DNA from: an uncultured Clostridia bacterium
GTDB lineage: Bacteria > Bacillota > Clostridia > Oscillospirales > Acutalibacteraceae
Length of the DNA: 64,000 nt
Reading direction: 5' to 3'
Assembly (NCBI GenBank): GCA_947593615.1
Contig: CANQDR010000004.1
Location: 1-64,000 of the forward strand
In this document: positions 7,896 to 17,286 of the stretch, piece by piece
Layout: each line of letters opens with the position of its first letter
Numbering within the stretch: position 1 is the first letter of the stretch
Made by a program: the position numbers and the translations under genes
Notes under the pieces: model-generated
The model's database searches: none
Told to the model about the DNA's origin: nothing
Seen by the model: only the letters and a program-made list of their open reading frames with translations

Positions 7896-8597
7896 ATGTC
7901 AGCTTATGTATCTGCGGTAATTGTAGCGGCAGGCGGTTCTGTAAGAATGGGAATTGCTGACAGCAAACAGTTTATTCCGCTTTTATCACATCCTGCAATT
8001 GAATATACTCTTAACGCGTTTCAAAAATGTTACTTAATAAAGGAAATTATCGTAGTATGCCGAGAACAGGATAAAGAGCGTATTCAGAGCATTGTTGATG
8101 AAAACGGATTATCTAAAGTCAGCCGTCTTGTGCTCGGAGGTGCTTCCCGCGCGGAAAGTGTTCGCAACGGAATTGAAGCAACAAATAAAAAAGCAAAGTA
8201 TTTTGCCATACATGACGGAGCTCGTCCGTTGATAACGGTCGAGGAAATTGGACGTGTTATAGAAGCTGCATTTGAAACAGGAGCGGCAACGCTTGGAACG
8301 TCCGTAACCGATACAATCAAAATTGTAGACGGCTTTAATAAAATCGAAAGCACGCCCTTGCGCTCTCAGCTCAGGGCGGTGCAGACTCCGCAGGTCTTTG
8401 AAAAGGATTTGTACAAGTTTGCACTTGAAAATGCAGGAGATAATGCTATAAACTTTACTGACGACTGCGCGCTTATTGAGAGTATGGGCGGAGAAGTTGA
8501 AGTGGTAAAAGGCAGCAAGGAGAACATCAAACTGACCACACCGATTGATGTAATCATTGCCGAGAGCATTTTAAAGTCAAGAAATTTAAAGCCTTGA
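7896..8597 (+). CDS. ispD: 2-C-methyl-D-erythritol 4-phosphate cytidylyltransferase
   Basis: A 233-residue nucleotidyltransferase. The N-terminal AAGGSVRMGIADSKQF is the CTP-binding loop with its Lys, HDGARP is the conserved substrate strand, and TPQVF and ALIESMGG follow. It joins CTP to MEP in the non-mevalonate isoprenoid pathway. It stands 63 nt before ispF, the usual pairing, and is preceded by ACGGAGGG. Other genes of the route (ispA, dxs) lie at 44.7-47.5 kb. Confidence 0.94.
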   Translation: MSAYVSAVIVAAGGSVRMGIADSKQFIPLLSHPAIEYTLNAFQKCYLIKEIIVVCREQDKERIQSIVDENGLSKVSRLVLGGASRAESVRNGIEATNKKAKYFAIHDGARPLITVEEIGRVIEAAFETGAATLGTSVTDTIKIVDGFNKIESTPLRSQLRAVQTPQVFEKDLYKFALENAGDNAINFTDDCALIESMGGEVEVVKGSKENIKLTTPIDVIIAESILKSRNLKP

Positions 8598-8660
8598 TAT
8601 GAATTGCACAAATAATAAATTATATTAATATTTTATTTTGCAAAATTTTGGAGAAACATT

Positions 8661-9128
8661 ATGCGTATAGGTCACGGATATGACGTACATAAATTTGATA
8701 AAAACCGAAAGCTGATACTTGGTGGAGTCGAGGTTCCGTATGAACTCGGATTGCTCGGTCATTCTGACGCCGATGTGCTTGTTCACGCAATAATGGATTC
8801 GCTTCTCGGTGCGGCGGCTCTCGGAGATATAGGCAAACTGTTCCCCGATACAGATGAAACCTACAAAGGCGCAGACAGCATACTGCTTTTAAAAGAGGTA
8901 TGCCGTGTGCTTGCCGAAAAGGGATACAAAGTTTTAAATATTGACTCTACTGTCATTGCACAGAAACCGAAATTAAAGGATTATATTGATGAAATGCGCA
9001 AAAACATCTCTTTGGCGTGCGGAATTGACATATCCTGCGTAAGCGTAAAAGCTACAACAGAGGAGAAACTCGGTTTTACAGGAAGACTTGAGGGAATATC
9101 GGCTCACTCGGTTTGTCTTATAGACTGA
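8661..9128 (+). CDS. ispF: 2-C-methyl-D-erythritol 2,4-cyclodiphosphate synthase
   Basis: A 155-residue protein of canonical length. The metal-binding GHGYDVHKF and [18 protein letters not shown] are present, as is the C-terminal [19 protein letters not shown]. It cyclises CDP-ME 2-phosphate with loss of CMP in the MEP pathway and normally acts as a trimer. It is probably co-transcribed with ispD. Confidence 0.95.
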   Translation: MRIGHGYDVHKFDKNRKLILGGVEVPYELGLLGHSDADVLVHAIMDSLLGAAALGDIGKLFPDTDETYKGADSILLLKEVCRVLAEKGYKVLNIDSTVIAQKPKLKDYIDEMRKNISLACGIDISCVSVKATTEEKLGFTGRLEGISAHSVCLID

Positions 9129-9191
9129 TTTAATTTAGTTTAATATATTTTATTATAAATATATTTAAAAAATTATACTGGAGGTTATAAA

Positions 9192-9719
9192 ATGAAAACT
9201 TGTCCAAAATGCAACACAGTACATAACGATGACGCTATGTTCTGCCCAAACTGCGGTACTTCTTTCCAAGGTGAGGCAAATCAGCCGAATAACAATCAAA
9301 TGCCGAATAATTCTGCATATACCCAGACGCCGCAATATGGTCAGCCCGCGGCAGCTCCTGTTATGAACCCGTATGACCATACTGCTGAATTTGATGTTAA
9401 TGATGTTAAAGACAACAAGCTTTTTGCATTGCTTGTATATGCTACAAGTATTTTAGGCGTCGTTATTGCATTGATTGCAAATATTTCTAAGAAGTCAGCA
9501 TATCTTTCTTTTCATATTAATCAGGCATTAAAAATTGTAATTACTGAAATTATTGTATCAGTCATTACAGCAGTTCTTTTCTGGACCTGCATTGTTCCTA
9601 TAGCTGGCGGTGTAGCAAGTGTAATTATATTAGTAGTTACGATTATTTGCTTCTTCAAGACCTGCGCAAACAAGTCTATCGAGGTTCCGATTATACGCAG
9701 TCTGCCGTTTTTAAAATAA
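9192..9719 (+). CDS. Zinc-ribbon, DUF4870-like membrane protein
   Basis: 175 residues: a zinc ribbon (CPKC at 4-7 and CPNC near 19-22), a Pro/Asn/Gln-rich linker, and two to four membrane segments in the second half (ALLVYATSILGVVIALIA, then hydrophobic stretches with SFHINQALKI between). The FHINQAL motif and spacing resemble DUF4870-type proteins. It follows a GGAGG site and ends before a strong hairpin. Function unknown. Confidence 0.65.
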   Translation: MKTCPKCNTVHNDDAMFCPNCGTSFQGEANQPNNNQMPNNSAYTQTPQYGQPAAAPVMNPYDHTAEFDVNDVKDNKLFALLVYATSILGVVIALIANISKKSAYLSFHINQALKIVITEIIVSVITAVLFWTCIVPIAGGVASVIILVVTIICFFKTCANKSIEVPIIRSLPFLK

Positions 9720-9738
9720 TTGATAATTCATACAAAAG

Positions 9739-9774
9739 ACACCTTGTTCATATTAATGAACGAGGTGTTTTATT
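9739..9774 (+). promoter_or_regulatory. Terminator-like hairpin that contains the dacF ribosome binding site
   Basis: A 13-bp stem with one G-U and an ATTA loop (9739-9751 with 9756-9768), followed by TTTTATT. It looks like the terminator of the preceding gene, yet its 3' arm contains GAGGTG (9762-9767), the only plausible Shine-Dalgarno site for the ATG at 9775. Any transcript reading through would have that site paired. Confidence 0.6.
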
Positions 9775-10923
9775 ATGTTCAGAAAGGTTATATTATCTTC
9801 AGCGATTTGTTTTGCACTGCTGCTTACTGTTTTGTTCCCCGTAAAGGTAAATGCGCTTTCGCAGGACAGCATAACTGCTCCGTCTGCCGTGCTTATGGAA
9901 GCGTCAACGGGAAAGATTCTTTTTGAGAAAAATCCACACGAGCAAAGACCCTGTGCATCCGTAACAAAAGTAATGACGCTTTTGCTTGTTTTTGAAGCAA
10001 TAGACAGCGGCAAACTCAGCCTTGACGATACAATCACGGCGTCAGAGCATGCCGCGTCAATGGGCGGAAGCGACATATGGCTTGAGAACGGTGAAACTAT
10101 GAGTGCTGATGATATGATAAAGGCAACAGTCGTAGCATCTGCAAATGACGCGGCAGTTGCGCTTGCCGAGCATATCAGCGGCAGTGAGGACGCTTTTGTT
10201 GAGCAGATGAATAATCGAGCAAAGGAACTGAAAATGAATGATACCGTATTCAAAAACTGTAACGGACTTGATGAGGAGGGACACGTTACCTCTGCAAATG
10301 ATGTTGCCGTAATGTCAAGAGAGCTAATGAAGCATGAGAAAATTTTTGACTATACTTCAATATGGCTTGACAATCTCCGCGGCGGTAAAACGCAGATAGT
10401 AAATACAAATAAACTTCTTAAAACATACAACGGAATAACGGGACTGAAAACAGGAACAACGAATGATGCAGGATGCTGTATGGCAGCCTCCGCAACGAGG
10501 GGGAATGTATCGCTTGTTGCGGTAGTGTTAGGATGCAAGACAGGGAAGGAGCGTTTTTCCGATGCAGCGGCGCTTCTTGATTACGGATTTGCAAATATTT
10601 CCGTAAAAGAATTAACTTTGCCTGACGATATGCCAAAGCAGATGAAGATAAACGGAGGAATGAAAGAAAGCGTAAAGCTTAAATGTGATGTGTCGTCAAG
10701 TATTGTAATTGATAAAAGCAGTACAGCGGAGATCAAAACAAAAATAGATTTGCCTGAAAGCATTGACGCGCCTGTAAGCGAAAATCAAAAAATAGGAACA
10801 CTTACATACAGCGTGAATAATAAGGATGTAAAAGTCTGCGATATTACAGCAACGGAGAGCGTAGATGAAACGTCTTTCGGAGCAGTATTCAGCGTGCTTT
10901 TTAATTCTCTAATTGCATTATAA
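9775..10923 (+). CDS. dacF: D-alanyl-D-alanine carboxypeptidase, PBP5/DacF type
   Basis: A 382-residue S11 peptidase. Signal peptide at about 1-27 (cleavage after VNA), catalytic SVTK at 62-65, SAN at 122-124, KTG at 225-227, then a C-terminal beta domain as in PBP5. It trims the terminal D-Ala of peptidoglycan stem peptides outside the membrane. DacF and DacB are the sporulation members of this family; which one this is cannot be told from sequence. Translation may be limited by the hairpin covering its ribosome binding site. Confidence 0.88.
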   Translation: MFRKVILSSAICFALLLTVLFPVKVNALSQDSITAPSAVLMEASTGKILFEKNPHEQRPCASVTKVMTLLLVFEAIDSGKLSLDDTITASEHAASMGGSDIWLENGETMSADDMIKATVVASANDAAVALAEHISGSEDAFVEQMNNRAKELKMNDTVFKNCNGLDEEGHVTSANDVAVMSRELMKHEKIFDYTSIWLDNLRGGKTQIVNTNKLLKTYNGITGLKTGTTNDAGCCMAASATRGNVSLVAVVLGCKTGKERFSDAAALLDYGFANISVKELTLPDDMPKQMKINGGMKESVKLKCDVSSSIVIDKSSTAEIKTKIDLPESIDAPVSENQKIGTLTYSVNNKDVKVCDITATESVDETSFGAVFSVLFNSLIAL

Positions 10924-10940
10924 AATTTGACAAATTGACC

Positions 10941-10969
10941 TTGCAAAAATACTCATATTATAGTATAAT
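10941..10969 (+). promoter_or_regulatory. Sigma-A-like promoter of pgi
   Basis: TTGCAA (10941-10946), a 17-nt spacer, TATAAT (10964-10969), 56 nt before the pgi start. Two further TTGAC motifs lie just upstream but at longer spacing. Confidence 0.55.
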
Positions 10970-11025
10970 AAAACAACAAAGATACTCTTGGTTTCACTTC
11001 AGGAGAGTTTTGGAGGAATTTTTAA

Positions 11026-12363
11026 ATGGCAACAAAACTTACAGACAAGTATTTAAAAAGCTTTATCAGCGAGCACGAGTATGACGGTGTTGCGGCAGAG
11101 GTCAAAGCTGCTCACAAGGTACTTCACGAGGGTTCGGGACTGGGCAACGATTTTCTCGGATGGCTCAATCTTCCGACTGACTACGACAAGGAAGAGTTTT
11201 CCCGAATTAAGGCAGCTGCTGAAAAAATAAAGAAAAATTCGGATGTATTTATTGTAATCGGAATCGGCGGTTCATATCTTGGAGCGCGTGCTGCAATAGA
11301 ATTTTTAACATCACAGAATTATAACCTTACCTGCAAGGACACACCACAGATTTTCTTTACAGGTAATTCAATCAGCTCATCTTCACTTGCAGAGATTATG
11401 GAACTCTGCGAGGGCAAAGATGTATCTGTTAATATGATCTCAAAATCCGGCACAACAACCGAACCGGCAATTGCATTCCGTGTATTCCGTGAAATGCTTG
11501 AGAAAAAGTACGGAAAAGACGGCGCAAGAGAGCGTATATTCTGCACAACAGACAAGGCAAAGGGAACACTAAAGGCTCTTGCCGACGAAGAGGGCTATGA
11601 AACATTTGTAGTACCCGATGATGTAGGCGGACGTTTTTCAGTTCTCACAGCAGTCGGACTTTTGCCCATTGCCGTATCGGGCGCTGACATTGACGCTCTT
11701 ATGCAGGGTGCCGCAAAAGCTCAGAAGGACTTTGACAATGATGATTTAAAGACAAATGATTGTTATAAATACGCTGCTATAAGAAACATTCTTTACCGCA
11801 AGGGCAAAACAATGGAGGTTATGGTATCATACGAGCCTGCATACACAATGATGTCGGAATGGTTTAAGCAGCTTTATGCAGAGAGTGAGGGCAAAGACAA
11901 CAAGGGTATTTTCCCTGCAAGCGTAATATTCTCAACAGACCTTCACTCACTTGGTCAGTACATTCAGGACGGCAGACGCAATATGTTTGAAACTGTTGTT
12001 CTATTTGATAAATGTAAAAAAGAAGTTACTCTTGGCACAGAGCCGGCAGATATTGATGGTCTTAACTTCCTTTCGGGCAAAACGATGGGATTTGTTAACC
12101 AGAAGGCATTTGAAGGAACTGTTCTTGCACACAATGACGGAGGCGTACCGAACATTGTTTTGAATGTTCCCGAAATGAATGAATCTGAACTTGGCTATCT
12201 CATCTATTTCTTTGAAAAGGCTTGTGCAATTTCAGGCTATATGCTCGGAGTTAATCCGTTTAATCAGCCTGGCGTTGAAAGCTACAAAAAGAATATGTTT
12301 GCGCTTCTCGGAAAACCGGGATACGAAGACCAAAAAGCTGCGCTTGAGGCAAGACTCAAATAA
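11026..12363 (+). CDS. pgi: Glucose-6-phosphate isomerase
   Basis: A 445-residue enzyme of the compact Firmicute Pgi type. It has the sugar-phosphate-binding SISs: [17 protein letters not shown] and [15 protein letters not shown], then [14 protein letters not shown] and catalytic Glu and Lys regions ([29 protein letters not shown]). It interconverts glucose 6-phosphate and fructose 6-phosphate in the cytoplasm. The start follows GGAGG and a sigma-A-like promoter. The P-loop gene 37 nt downstream is likely co-transcribed. Confidence 0.96.
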   Translation: MATKLTDKYLKSFISEHEYDGVAAEVKAAHKVLHEGSGLGNDFLGWLNLPTDYDKEEFSRIKAAAEKIKKNSDVFIVIGIGGSYLGARAAIEFLTSQNYNLTCKDTPQIFFTGNSISSSSLAEIMELCEGKDVSVNMISKSGTTTEPAIAFRVFREMLEKKYGKDGARERIFCTTDKAKGTLKALADEEGYETFVVPDDVGGRFSVLTAVGLLPIAVSGADIDALMQGAAKAQKDFDNDDLKTNDCYKYAAIRNILYRKGKTMEVMVSYEPAYTMMSEWFKQLYAESEGKDNKGIFPASVIFSTDLHSLGQYIQDGRRNMFETVVLFDKCKKEVTLGTEPADIDGLNFLSGKTMGFVNQKAFEGTVLAHNDGGVPNIVLNVPEMNESELGYLIYFFEKACAISGYMLGVNPFNQPGVESYKKNMFALLGKPGYEDQKAALEARLK

Positions 12364-12400
12364 TTTCTTTTAAAAGTTTAATATTCTGGAGGAACTGATT

Positions 12401-12817
12401 ATGGTTACTTTACTTATCGGAAAAAAAGGTACAGGAAAAACAAAAAAACTCATTGCTCTTGCAAATGAGGCAGTTGCAGCATCTTCGGGTAATGTTGTTG
12501 TAATAGAAAAAGGTTCAAAGCTTACTTACGATGTAACTCATAAGGCAAGACTTATTGATACCGACCAGTATCTTATTGCAGGTTATGATATGCTATACGG
12601 ATTTATCAGCGGAATCTGTGCAGGCAATTATGATGTTACAGATATTCTTGTTGATTCAACATTCAAGATCTGCCCCGAATCAATTGACGGACTTGAGGCA
12701 TTCACTAAGAAGCTTCAGGATCTTTCCGAAACTGCTTCAACAAACATCGTTCTTCTTATTTCAGCTTCTGAGGAAGATATTCCCGAATCAATTAATGTTG
12801 TTTGCCAGAAGATATAA
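12401..12817 (+). CDS. Small P-loop protein of unknown function
   Basis: 138 residues with an N-terminal Walker A (LLIGKKGTGKTKKLI, 5-19) and a possible Walker B strand (DVTDILVDST, about 79-88). Too short for a full ATPase of a known motor. Homologues are sometimes named PilT-like, which seems unjustified since none of the PilT Asp or His boxes is present. It stands between pgi and a strong terminator with a GGAGG start site. Nucleotide binding is likely; role unknown. Confidence 0.7.
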   Translation: MVTLLIGKKGTGKTKKLIALANEAVAASSGNVVVIEKGSKLTYDVTHKARLIDTDQYLIAGYDMLYGFISGICAGNYDVTDILVDSTFKICPESIDGLEAFTKKLQDLSETASTNIVLLISASEEDIPESINVVCQKI

Positions 12818-12843
12818 TTCATAATTTGAATTAATTTATTTTG

Positions 12844-12869
12844 CCCTCCCGAACAACGGGAGGGTTTTT
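12844..12869 (+). terminator. Intrinsic terminator of the pgi operon
   Basis: Perfect 8-bp GC-rich stem CCCTCCCG / CGGGAGGG (12844-12851 with 12857-12864), 5-nt loop, T5 run. Confidence 0.9.
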
Positions 12870-12883
12870 CCAATTGTATTGTA

Positions 12884-12912
12884 TTGATTTATTTTGGAAA
12901 ATATAGTATAAT
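12884..12912 (+). promoter_or_regulatory. Sigma-A-like promoter of the flavodiiron gene
   Basis: TTGATT (12884-12889), a 17-nt spacer, TATAAT (12907-12912), 35 nt before the start codon. Confidence 0.65.
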
Positions 12913-12947
12913 AAATCGGTAATAAATATAAAACAGAGGAGCGATAA

Positions 12948-14111
12948 ATGATGAATATTAATATTTCAGACGCTGTGAAGTATATAGGAACAGATGATAA
13001 GGACATAGACTTGTTTGAAAGTCAGTATGTTGTTCCGAATGGAATATCTTACAATTCTTACGTTATACTTGATGAAAAAATAACGGTTATGGATACCGTA
13101 GATAAAAGAAAAACAGAGGAATGGCTTGCAAATCTTGAAAAAGTGCTTGACGGAAAGACTCCCGACTATCTTGTAATCAGTCATCTTGAGCCTGACCATG
13201 CTTCTAATATTCAGGTTCTTGCAGATAAATATCCTGAAATGAAGCTTGTCGGCAATGTTAAAACCTTTAATATGATGAAACAGTTTTTTACCTTTGACAC
13301 GAGCAACAGAACAGTTACCGTAAAAGAGGGCGACACACTTGATATCGGCACTCACAAGCTTACCTTTGTTATGGCGCCTATGGTTCATTGGCCCGAGGTT
13401 ATGGTGACATACGAGAGCACTGAGAAAATCCTTTTTTCAGCAGACGGATTCGGAAAATTCGGAGCGCTTGATACTGATGAGGACTGGGCTTGTGAGGCAA
13501 GAAGATACTACTTTAACATCTGCGGCAAGTATGGCGTTCAGGTTCAGAATCTTCTGAAAAAAGCGGCAGATTTGGACATAGAAACAATTTGTCCTCTGCA
13601 CGGACCTATTCTCACAGAAAATCTTTCATATTACATTAATCTTTACGATATCTGGAGTAAGTATGAGGCTGAAACAGACGGTGTATTTATTGCTTATGCT
13701 TCAATACACGGCAACACTAAAAACGCAGCGTTAAAGCTTTATGATATTCTCAAAGAGAAGACTGACAAAAAGATTTCAATTGCCGACCTGTCAAGAAGCG
13801 ACCTTGCAGAAGACATTGAAGACGCTTTCCGTTACAGTAAGATGATCGTTGCCGCTCCCAGCTATGACGGCGGAGTATTTCCGATTGTAAATGATTTCTT
13901 GCATCACCTAAATATAAAAGCGTATCAGAACAGAAAAGTTGGTTTAATTGAAAACGGTTCGTGGGCGCCGTCGGCAGGCAGAGTAATGAGAGGTTACTTT
14001 GAGTCAATGAAAAATATTGAGATTGCCGAAACATCTGTTACAATTCGTTCTGTGATGACAGATGAGAATATTGCTCAAATGGAAAAGCTCGCTGATGAAA
14101 TTTTAGCTTAA
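12948..14111 (+). CDS. fprA: Flavodiiron protein (FprA, A-type flavoprotein)
   Basis: 387 residues, two domains. The N-terminal metallo-beta-lactamase-like part carries the diiron ligands H79, E81, D83 and H84 (HLEPDHASN), H147, D166 and H218 (CPLHGP). The C-terminal flavodoxin domain (from about 246) has the FMN phosphate loop ASIHGNTKNAA. Such proteins reduce oxygen to water, or NO to nitrous oxide, and protect anaerobes. It is monocistronic: promoter directly upstream, terminator downstream. No rubredoxin fusion is present. Confidence 0.94.
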   Translation: MMNINISDAVKYIGTDDKDIDLFESQYVVPNGISYNSYVILDEKITVMDTVDKRKTEEWLANLEKVLDGKTPDYLVISHLEPDHASNIQVLADKYPEMKLVGNVKTFNMMKQFFTFDTSNRTVTVKEGDTLDIGTHKLTFVMAPMVHWPEVMVTYESTEKILFSADGFGKFGALDTDEDWACEARRYYFNICGKYGVQVQNLLKKAADLDIETICPLHGPILTENLSYYINLYDIWSKYEAETDGVFIAYASIHGNTKNAALKLYDILKEKTDKKISIADLSRSDLAEDIEDAFRYSKMIVAAPSYDGGVFPIVNDFLHHLNIKAYQNRKVGLIENGSWAPSAGRVMRGYFESMKNIEIAETSVTIRSVMTDENIAQMEKLADEILA

Positions 14112-14136
14112 AAAACTTTATATTAAAAGATAAAAA

Positions 14137-14174
14137 TGTCCGTGTATATATGATTTACACGGACATTTTATTTT
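14137..14174 (+). terminator. Intrinsic terminator of fprA
   Basis: 10-bp stem TGTCCGTGTA / TACACGGACA (14137-14146 with 14156-14165), extended by A-T pairs and followed by a T-rich run. Confidence 0.85.
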
Positions 14175-14472
14175 GGATGCAAAAGAGTGAAAGACGAATT
14201 TTTTGTAATATATTCATAAAAAATTCAAACGACATTTTATATTGGGAATTTAGCTTCGTTGCAAATGCAATTGTTTATAGCAATGAATTATTGTAAAATA
14301 TAGATGCTAAAAACATTACGAAATAAGCATTGGTTTATATTTGTGTTTTTAGGTAATTTATTTTGGAGTTTTGAAATTCAACGTGATACATAGAAAGTGT
14401 TTTTGCTGCCAATGCTTATTTCGTTAAAATTAATAAAGAGATATATTCCTTCTATAACCCAATAACCCCCTG
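14175..14472. other. Non-coding interval between fprA and the Nudix gene
   Basis: No gene is supported on either strand. AT-rich sequence with one notable structure, the long-range inverted repeat at 14318-14424. It ends at the hairpin at 14473-14512, a terminator with no gene in front of it on the plus strand. Confidence 0.5.
14318..14424. repeat. Perfect 16-bp inverted repeat with 75-nt spacer
   Basis: ACGAAATAAGCATTGG (14318-14333) and its exact reverse complement (14409-14424) enclose 75 nt of AT-rich DNA. It could fold into a long stem-loop or be the ends of a very small decayed element. No target-site duplication was seen. Confidence 0.55.
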
Positions 14473-14512
14473 AAAACAGTCGATGCTAAACAAGCATCGG
14501 CTGTTTTTTTGA
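14473..14512. terminator. Bidirectional terminator-like hairpin
   Basis: A 15-nt arm (14473-14487) pairs with 14493-14507 (one G-U or mismatch), followed by a T run on the plus strand; the minus strand also ends in TTTT. It most likely terminates the Nudix gene on the minus strand, or an unrecognised plus-strand transcript. Confidence 0.6.
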
Positions 14513-14553
14513 GAGGAAACTCACCTGAGGTTTTACATACCTCAATTTTCATA

Positions 14554-15027
14554 TTACTCATCAATGGTTACAATATGTTTAATATTATCTGAACAGTTTA
14601 AAAGCTCCTCTTTAAAAAATTCGGGAAATACTTTAAAATCATGTTCTTTGTCAATTTCAATCCATTGAAGGTATTCGCCGTCAGGACCTTCATTTGTAAG
14701 ATGACCGTTTTTTATTTTGAGCAGTTCATCTGTTACTTTTATATAGAAATATATCGATATTTCATGATAACGTTGACCTTCTTCATTTGTAAAAAAACAT
14801 TCATGAATAAATCCCATTCTGTCAATTTCTGTACTAACGCTTGTTTCTTCTTTAACTTCGCGCAGCACCGCGTTCTCAAGAGTTTCATTCAGCATAACGC
14901 GTCCGCCAACAGAATAAAAAGAACTGTATTTAGGGTTGCGTGCCATAAGTACCTTATTTCCGTTCCGGATAATTGCGCCAACTCTGAAATTAAACTTTCC
15001 TTCATTTGTTACAAAAGTACAATCCAC
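14554..15027 (-). CDS. Nudix hydrolase
   Basis: 157 residues. The Nudix box is present from about residue 42: G-x5-E-x7-REVKEETSV, with Ser replacing the usual Gly near the end of the box. These enzymes cleave nucleoside diphosphates linked to another group; the substrate cannot be assigned. Transcribed towards the hairpin at 14473-14512 and separated from thiC by 137 nt containing a long palindrome, so it is probably its own unit. Confidence 0.85.
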   Translation of the reverse strand: MDCTFVTNEGKFNFRVGAIIRNGNKVLMARNPKYSSFYSVGGRVMLNETLENAVLREVKEETSVSTEIDRMGFIHECFFTNEEGQRYHEISIYFYIKVTDELLKIKNGHLTNEGPDGEYLQWIEIDKEHDFKVFPEFFKEELLNCSDNIKHIVTIDE

Positions 15028-15074
15028 GTTTTCACCTTTTCAAAATGTCAAAAAATAAATATAATATATAGACT

Positions 15075-15105
15075 CCTCATTTATCGGTTAAACCAATAAA
15101 TGAGG
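15075..15105 (-). terminator. Long palindrome downstream of thiC
   Basis: Near-perfect 31-bp palindrome (arms 15075-15089 and 15091-15105, one G-U). It lies 60 nt beyond the thiC stop and is followed on the minus strand by an AT-rich run with a late T6. Probably ends the thiamine operon; an operator for the Nudix gene is the alternative. Confidence 0.45.
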
Positions 15106-15164
15106 ATTAAAGTTTAATATAATGATAATCTCAAATTCAGATAAAAGTTATATTCATATAAAAT

Positions 15165-16469
15165 TTACAGAATATCAATATGCTCGCCGTTTAAGGCTTT
15201 GTTCATACTTCTTACGGCACAGAACTTTCCGCACATTGAGCAGGTATCCTCGTGCTCTGGCTTTCTGTCGTCTCTGATTTTTTTGGCAGTTTCTGGGTCT
15301 ATGGCACATTCCCACTGAGCTTCCCAGTCAAGCTTTCTTCTCGCGTCAGCCATTTTGTCATCAATATCTCTTGCGCCTCTTACGCCCTTTGCAATATCAG
15401 CGGCGTGAGCGGCAATTTTTGAAGCAATGATTCCCTGCTTAACATCCTCAACATTCGGAAGAGCAAGATGCTCCGCTGGAGTAACATAGCACAGGAATGC
15501 CGCACCCGATGCGGCGGCGATTGCTCCGCCGATAGCTGATGTAATGTGGTCATATCCCGGGGCAATATCGGTAACAAGAGGACCCAGAACATAGAACGGC
15601 GCACCGTTGCAAATGGTGCTCTGAATTTTCATATTAGCCGCAATTTGATCCATAGGCATATGACCGGGGCCTTCAACCATAACCTGTACATCTTTAGCCC
15701 ACGCGCGTTTTGTAAGCTCACCGAGCCTTACAAGCTCCTCAATTTGGCAAACATCGCTTGCGTCGGCAAGACATCCCGGACGGCAAGCGTCGCCAAGTGA
15801 GATTGTTACGTCATATTCACGGCAAATGTCAAGAATTTCATCGTAATATTCATAAAACGGATTTTCGTTTCCTGTCATACACATCCATGCAAACACAAGC
15901 GAGCCGCCTCGCGAAACGATATTCATTTTTCTTTTGTGCTTTCTAATCTGTTCAATAGTCTTTCGTGTGATTCCGCAGTGAAGCGTAACAAAATCGACTC
16001 CGTCCTCTGCGTGCAGTCTTACAACATCAATAAAATCCTGAGCTGTAAGAGTATCAAGATCGCGCTGATAATGGATTACCGAATCATAAACAGGAACAGT
16101 ACCAATCATTGCAGGACATTCACTTGTGAGCTTTCTGCGAAACGGAATTGTGTTTCCGTGAGAAGAAAGGTCCATAATAGCGTGAGCACCCATATTTACG
16201 GCTTCCATAACCTTTTGCATTTCAATGTCATAATCTTTGCAGTCACGCGAAACACCGAGATTTACATTGATTTTTGTGCTGAGCATTGAGCCGACTCCCT
16301 GAGGGTCAATACATTTGTGATTTTTATTTGCGCATATTGCAACCTTGCCCTGAGCAACAAGCGGCATAAGCTCATCGACAGTCATTTTTTCTTTTTCTGC
16401 AACGGATTCAAGTTCTTTTGTTACGATTCCTTTTTTAGCAGCTTCCATCTGCGTAGCATATTCTCTCAT
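15165..16469 (-). CDS. thiC: Phosphomethylpyrimidine synthase ThiC
   Basis: 434 residues from ATG 16469, chosen for the GAAAGG site within the end of thiD. It carries the barrel motifs [40 protein letters not shown] and DIAPGYDHI. The C-terminal CSMCGKFC (Cys-x2-Cys-x4-Cys) binds the 4Fe-4S cluster of this unusual radical SAM enzyme. It rearranges aminoimidazole ribotide into HMP phosphate, the pyrimidine half of thiamine. Last gene of the riboswitch-controlled operon. Confidence 0.96.
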   Translation of the reverse strand: MREYATQMEAAKKGIVTKELESVAEKEKMTVDELMPLVAQGKVAICANKNHKCIDPQGVGSMLSTKINVNLGVSRDCKDYDIEMQKVMEAVNMGAHAIMDLSSHGNTIPFRRKLTSECPAMIGTVPVYDSVIHYQRDLDTLTAQDFIDVVRLHAEDGVDFVTLHCGITRKTIEQIRKHKRKMNIVSRGGSLVFAWMCMTGNENPFYEYYDEILDICREYDVTISLGDACRPGCLADASDVCQIEELVRLGELTKRAWAKDVQVMVEGPGHMPMDQIAANMKIQSTICNGAPFYVLGPLVTDIAPGYDHITSAIGGAIAAASGAAFLCYVTPAEHLALPNVEDVKQGIIASKIAAHAADIAKGVRGARDIDDKMADARRKLDWEAQWECAIDPETAKKIRDDRKPEHEDTCSMCGKFCAVRSMNKALNGEHIDIL

Positions 16470-16470
16470 A

Positions 16471-17286
16471 TTATTCAGACCTTTCATTAAGTATTTTAAA
16501 GTTGTGTGCCAGCGGTCCGCTTCCTTTACCAAGATTAAGACCTGCGCTTAAAGCGCCGTTAATGTATTCTTTTGCAAGCTTTACGGCATTTTCAAGATTT
16601 TCTCCAAGTGCAATGTAACTTGTTATGGCGCTTGACAGCGTACATCCTGTTCCGTGTGTGTTTGAATTATTTATTCTTTTTCCATCATAACTTATTATAT
16701 TTCCATTGTGGAATAAAACATCGGTTGAGTTCTCAGTAAGATGTCCGCCCTTGCAAAGCACGGAACAGCCGTACAAAATTCCGATTTTCTCGGCTGCCTT
16801 TTTCATATCTTTTTTATTTATAATTTTCATATCCGACAGAATTTCGGCTTCGGGTATATTGGGAGTTATAACCGTTGCAAGCGGAAATAGTAATTCTTTA
16901 ATAGAATTAACTGCTCCGTCGTTCATAAGCTTTGAACCGCTTGTTGATACCATAACAGGGTCAACTACAAGGTTTTTGACATTGTATTCTTTAATTTTTT
17001 CAGATATAACTGCTATCAGCTTATCATTTGAAACCATTCCGGTTTTTACGGCGTCCGGGAAAATATCGGTAAATATACAGTCGAGCTGTTTGGCAAGAAA
17101 TTCGGGAGTTGATTCCATAATATCTGCAACTCCTGTTGTGTTCTGAGCCGTTAGGGCAGTAACAGCGCTCATAGCATATACACCAAGACTGCACATTGTC
17201 TTTATATCAGCCTGAATCCCTGCTCCGCCGCTTGAATCGCTCCCTGCAATTGTAAGAGCGGTTTTCATTTTAAGATTAATTTCCAT
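16471..17286 (-). CDS. thiD: Hydroxymethylpyrimidine/phosphomethylpyrimidine kinase
   Basis: 271 residues, ribokinase-like fold: [18 protein letters not shown] at the N-terminus, [21 protein letters not shown], and the [13 protein letters not shown] anion hole with the catalytic Asp position altered to Cys-neighbouring G-T-G-C as usual in ThiD. It phosphorylates HMP-P to HMP-PP, the substrate of ThiE. The start at 17286 follows GAGGAG and overlaps the tenI-thiE stop by 11 nt, so translation is coupled. Confidence 0.95.
   Translation of the reverse strand: MEINLKMKTALTIAGSDSSGGAGIQADIKTMCSLGVYAMSAVTALTAQNTTGVADIMESTPEFLAKQLDCIFTDIFPDAVKTGMVSNDKLIAVISEKIKEYNVKNLVVDPVMVSTSGSKLMNDGAVNSIKELLFPLATVITPNIPEAEILSDMKIINKKDMKKAAEKIGILYGCSVLCKGGHLTENSTDVLFHNGNIISYDGKRINNSNTHGTGCTLSSAITSYIALGENLENAVKLAKEYINGALSAGLNLGKGSGPLAHNFKILNERSE

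Noticed and set aside
14641-15099. 152-codon plus-strand frame opposite the Nudix gene
   Set aside because: Antisense shadow; Nudix motifs on the minus strand are clear.
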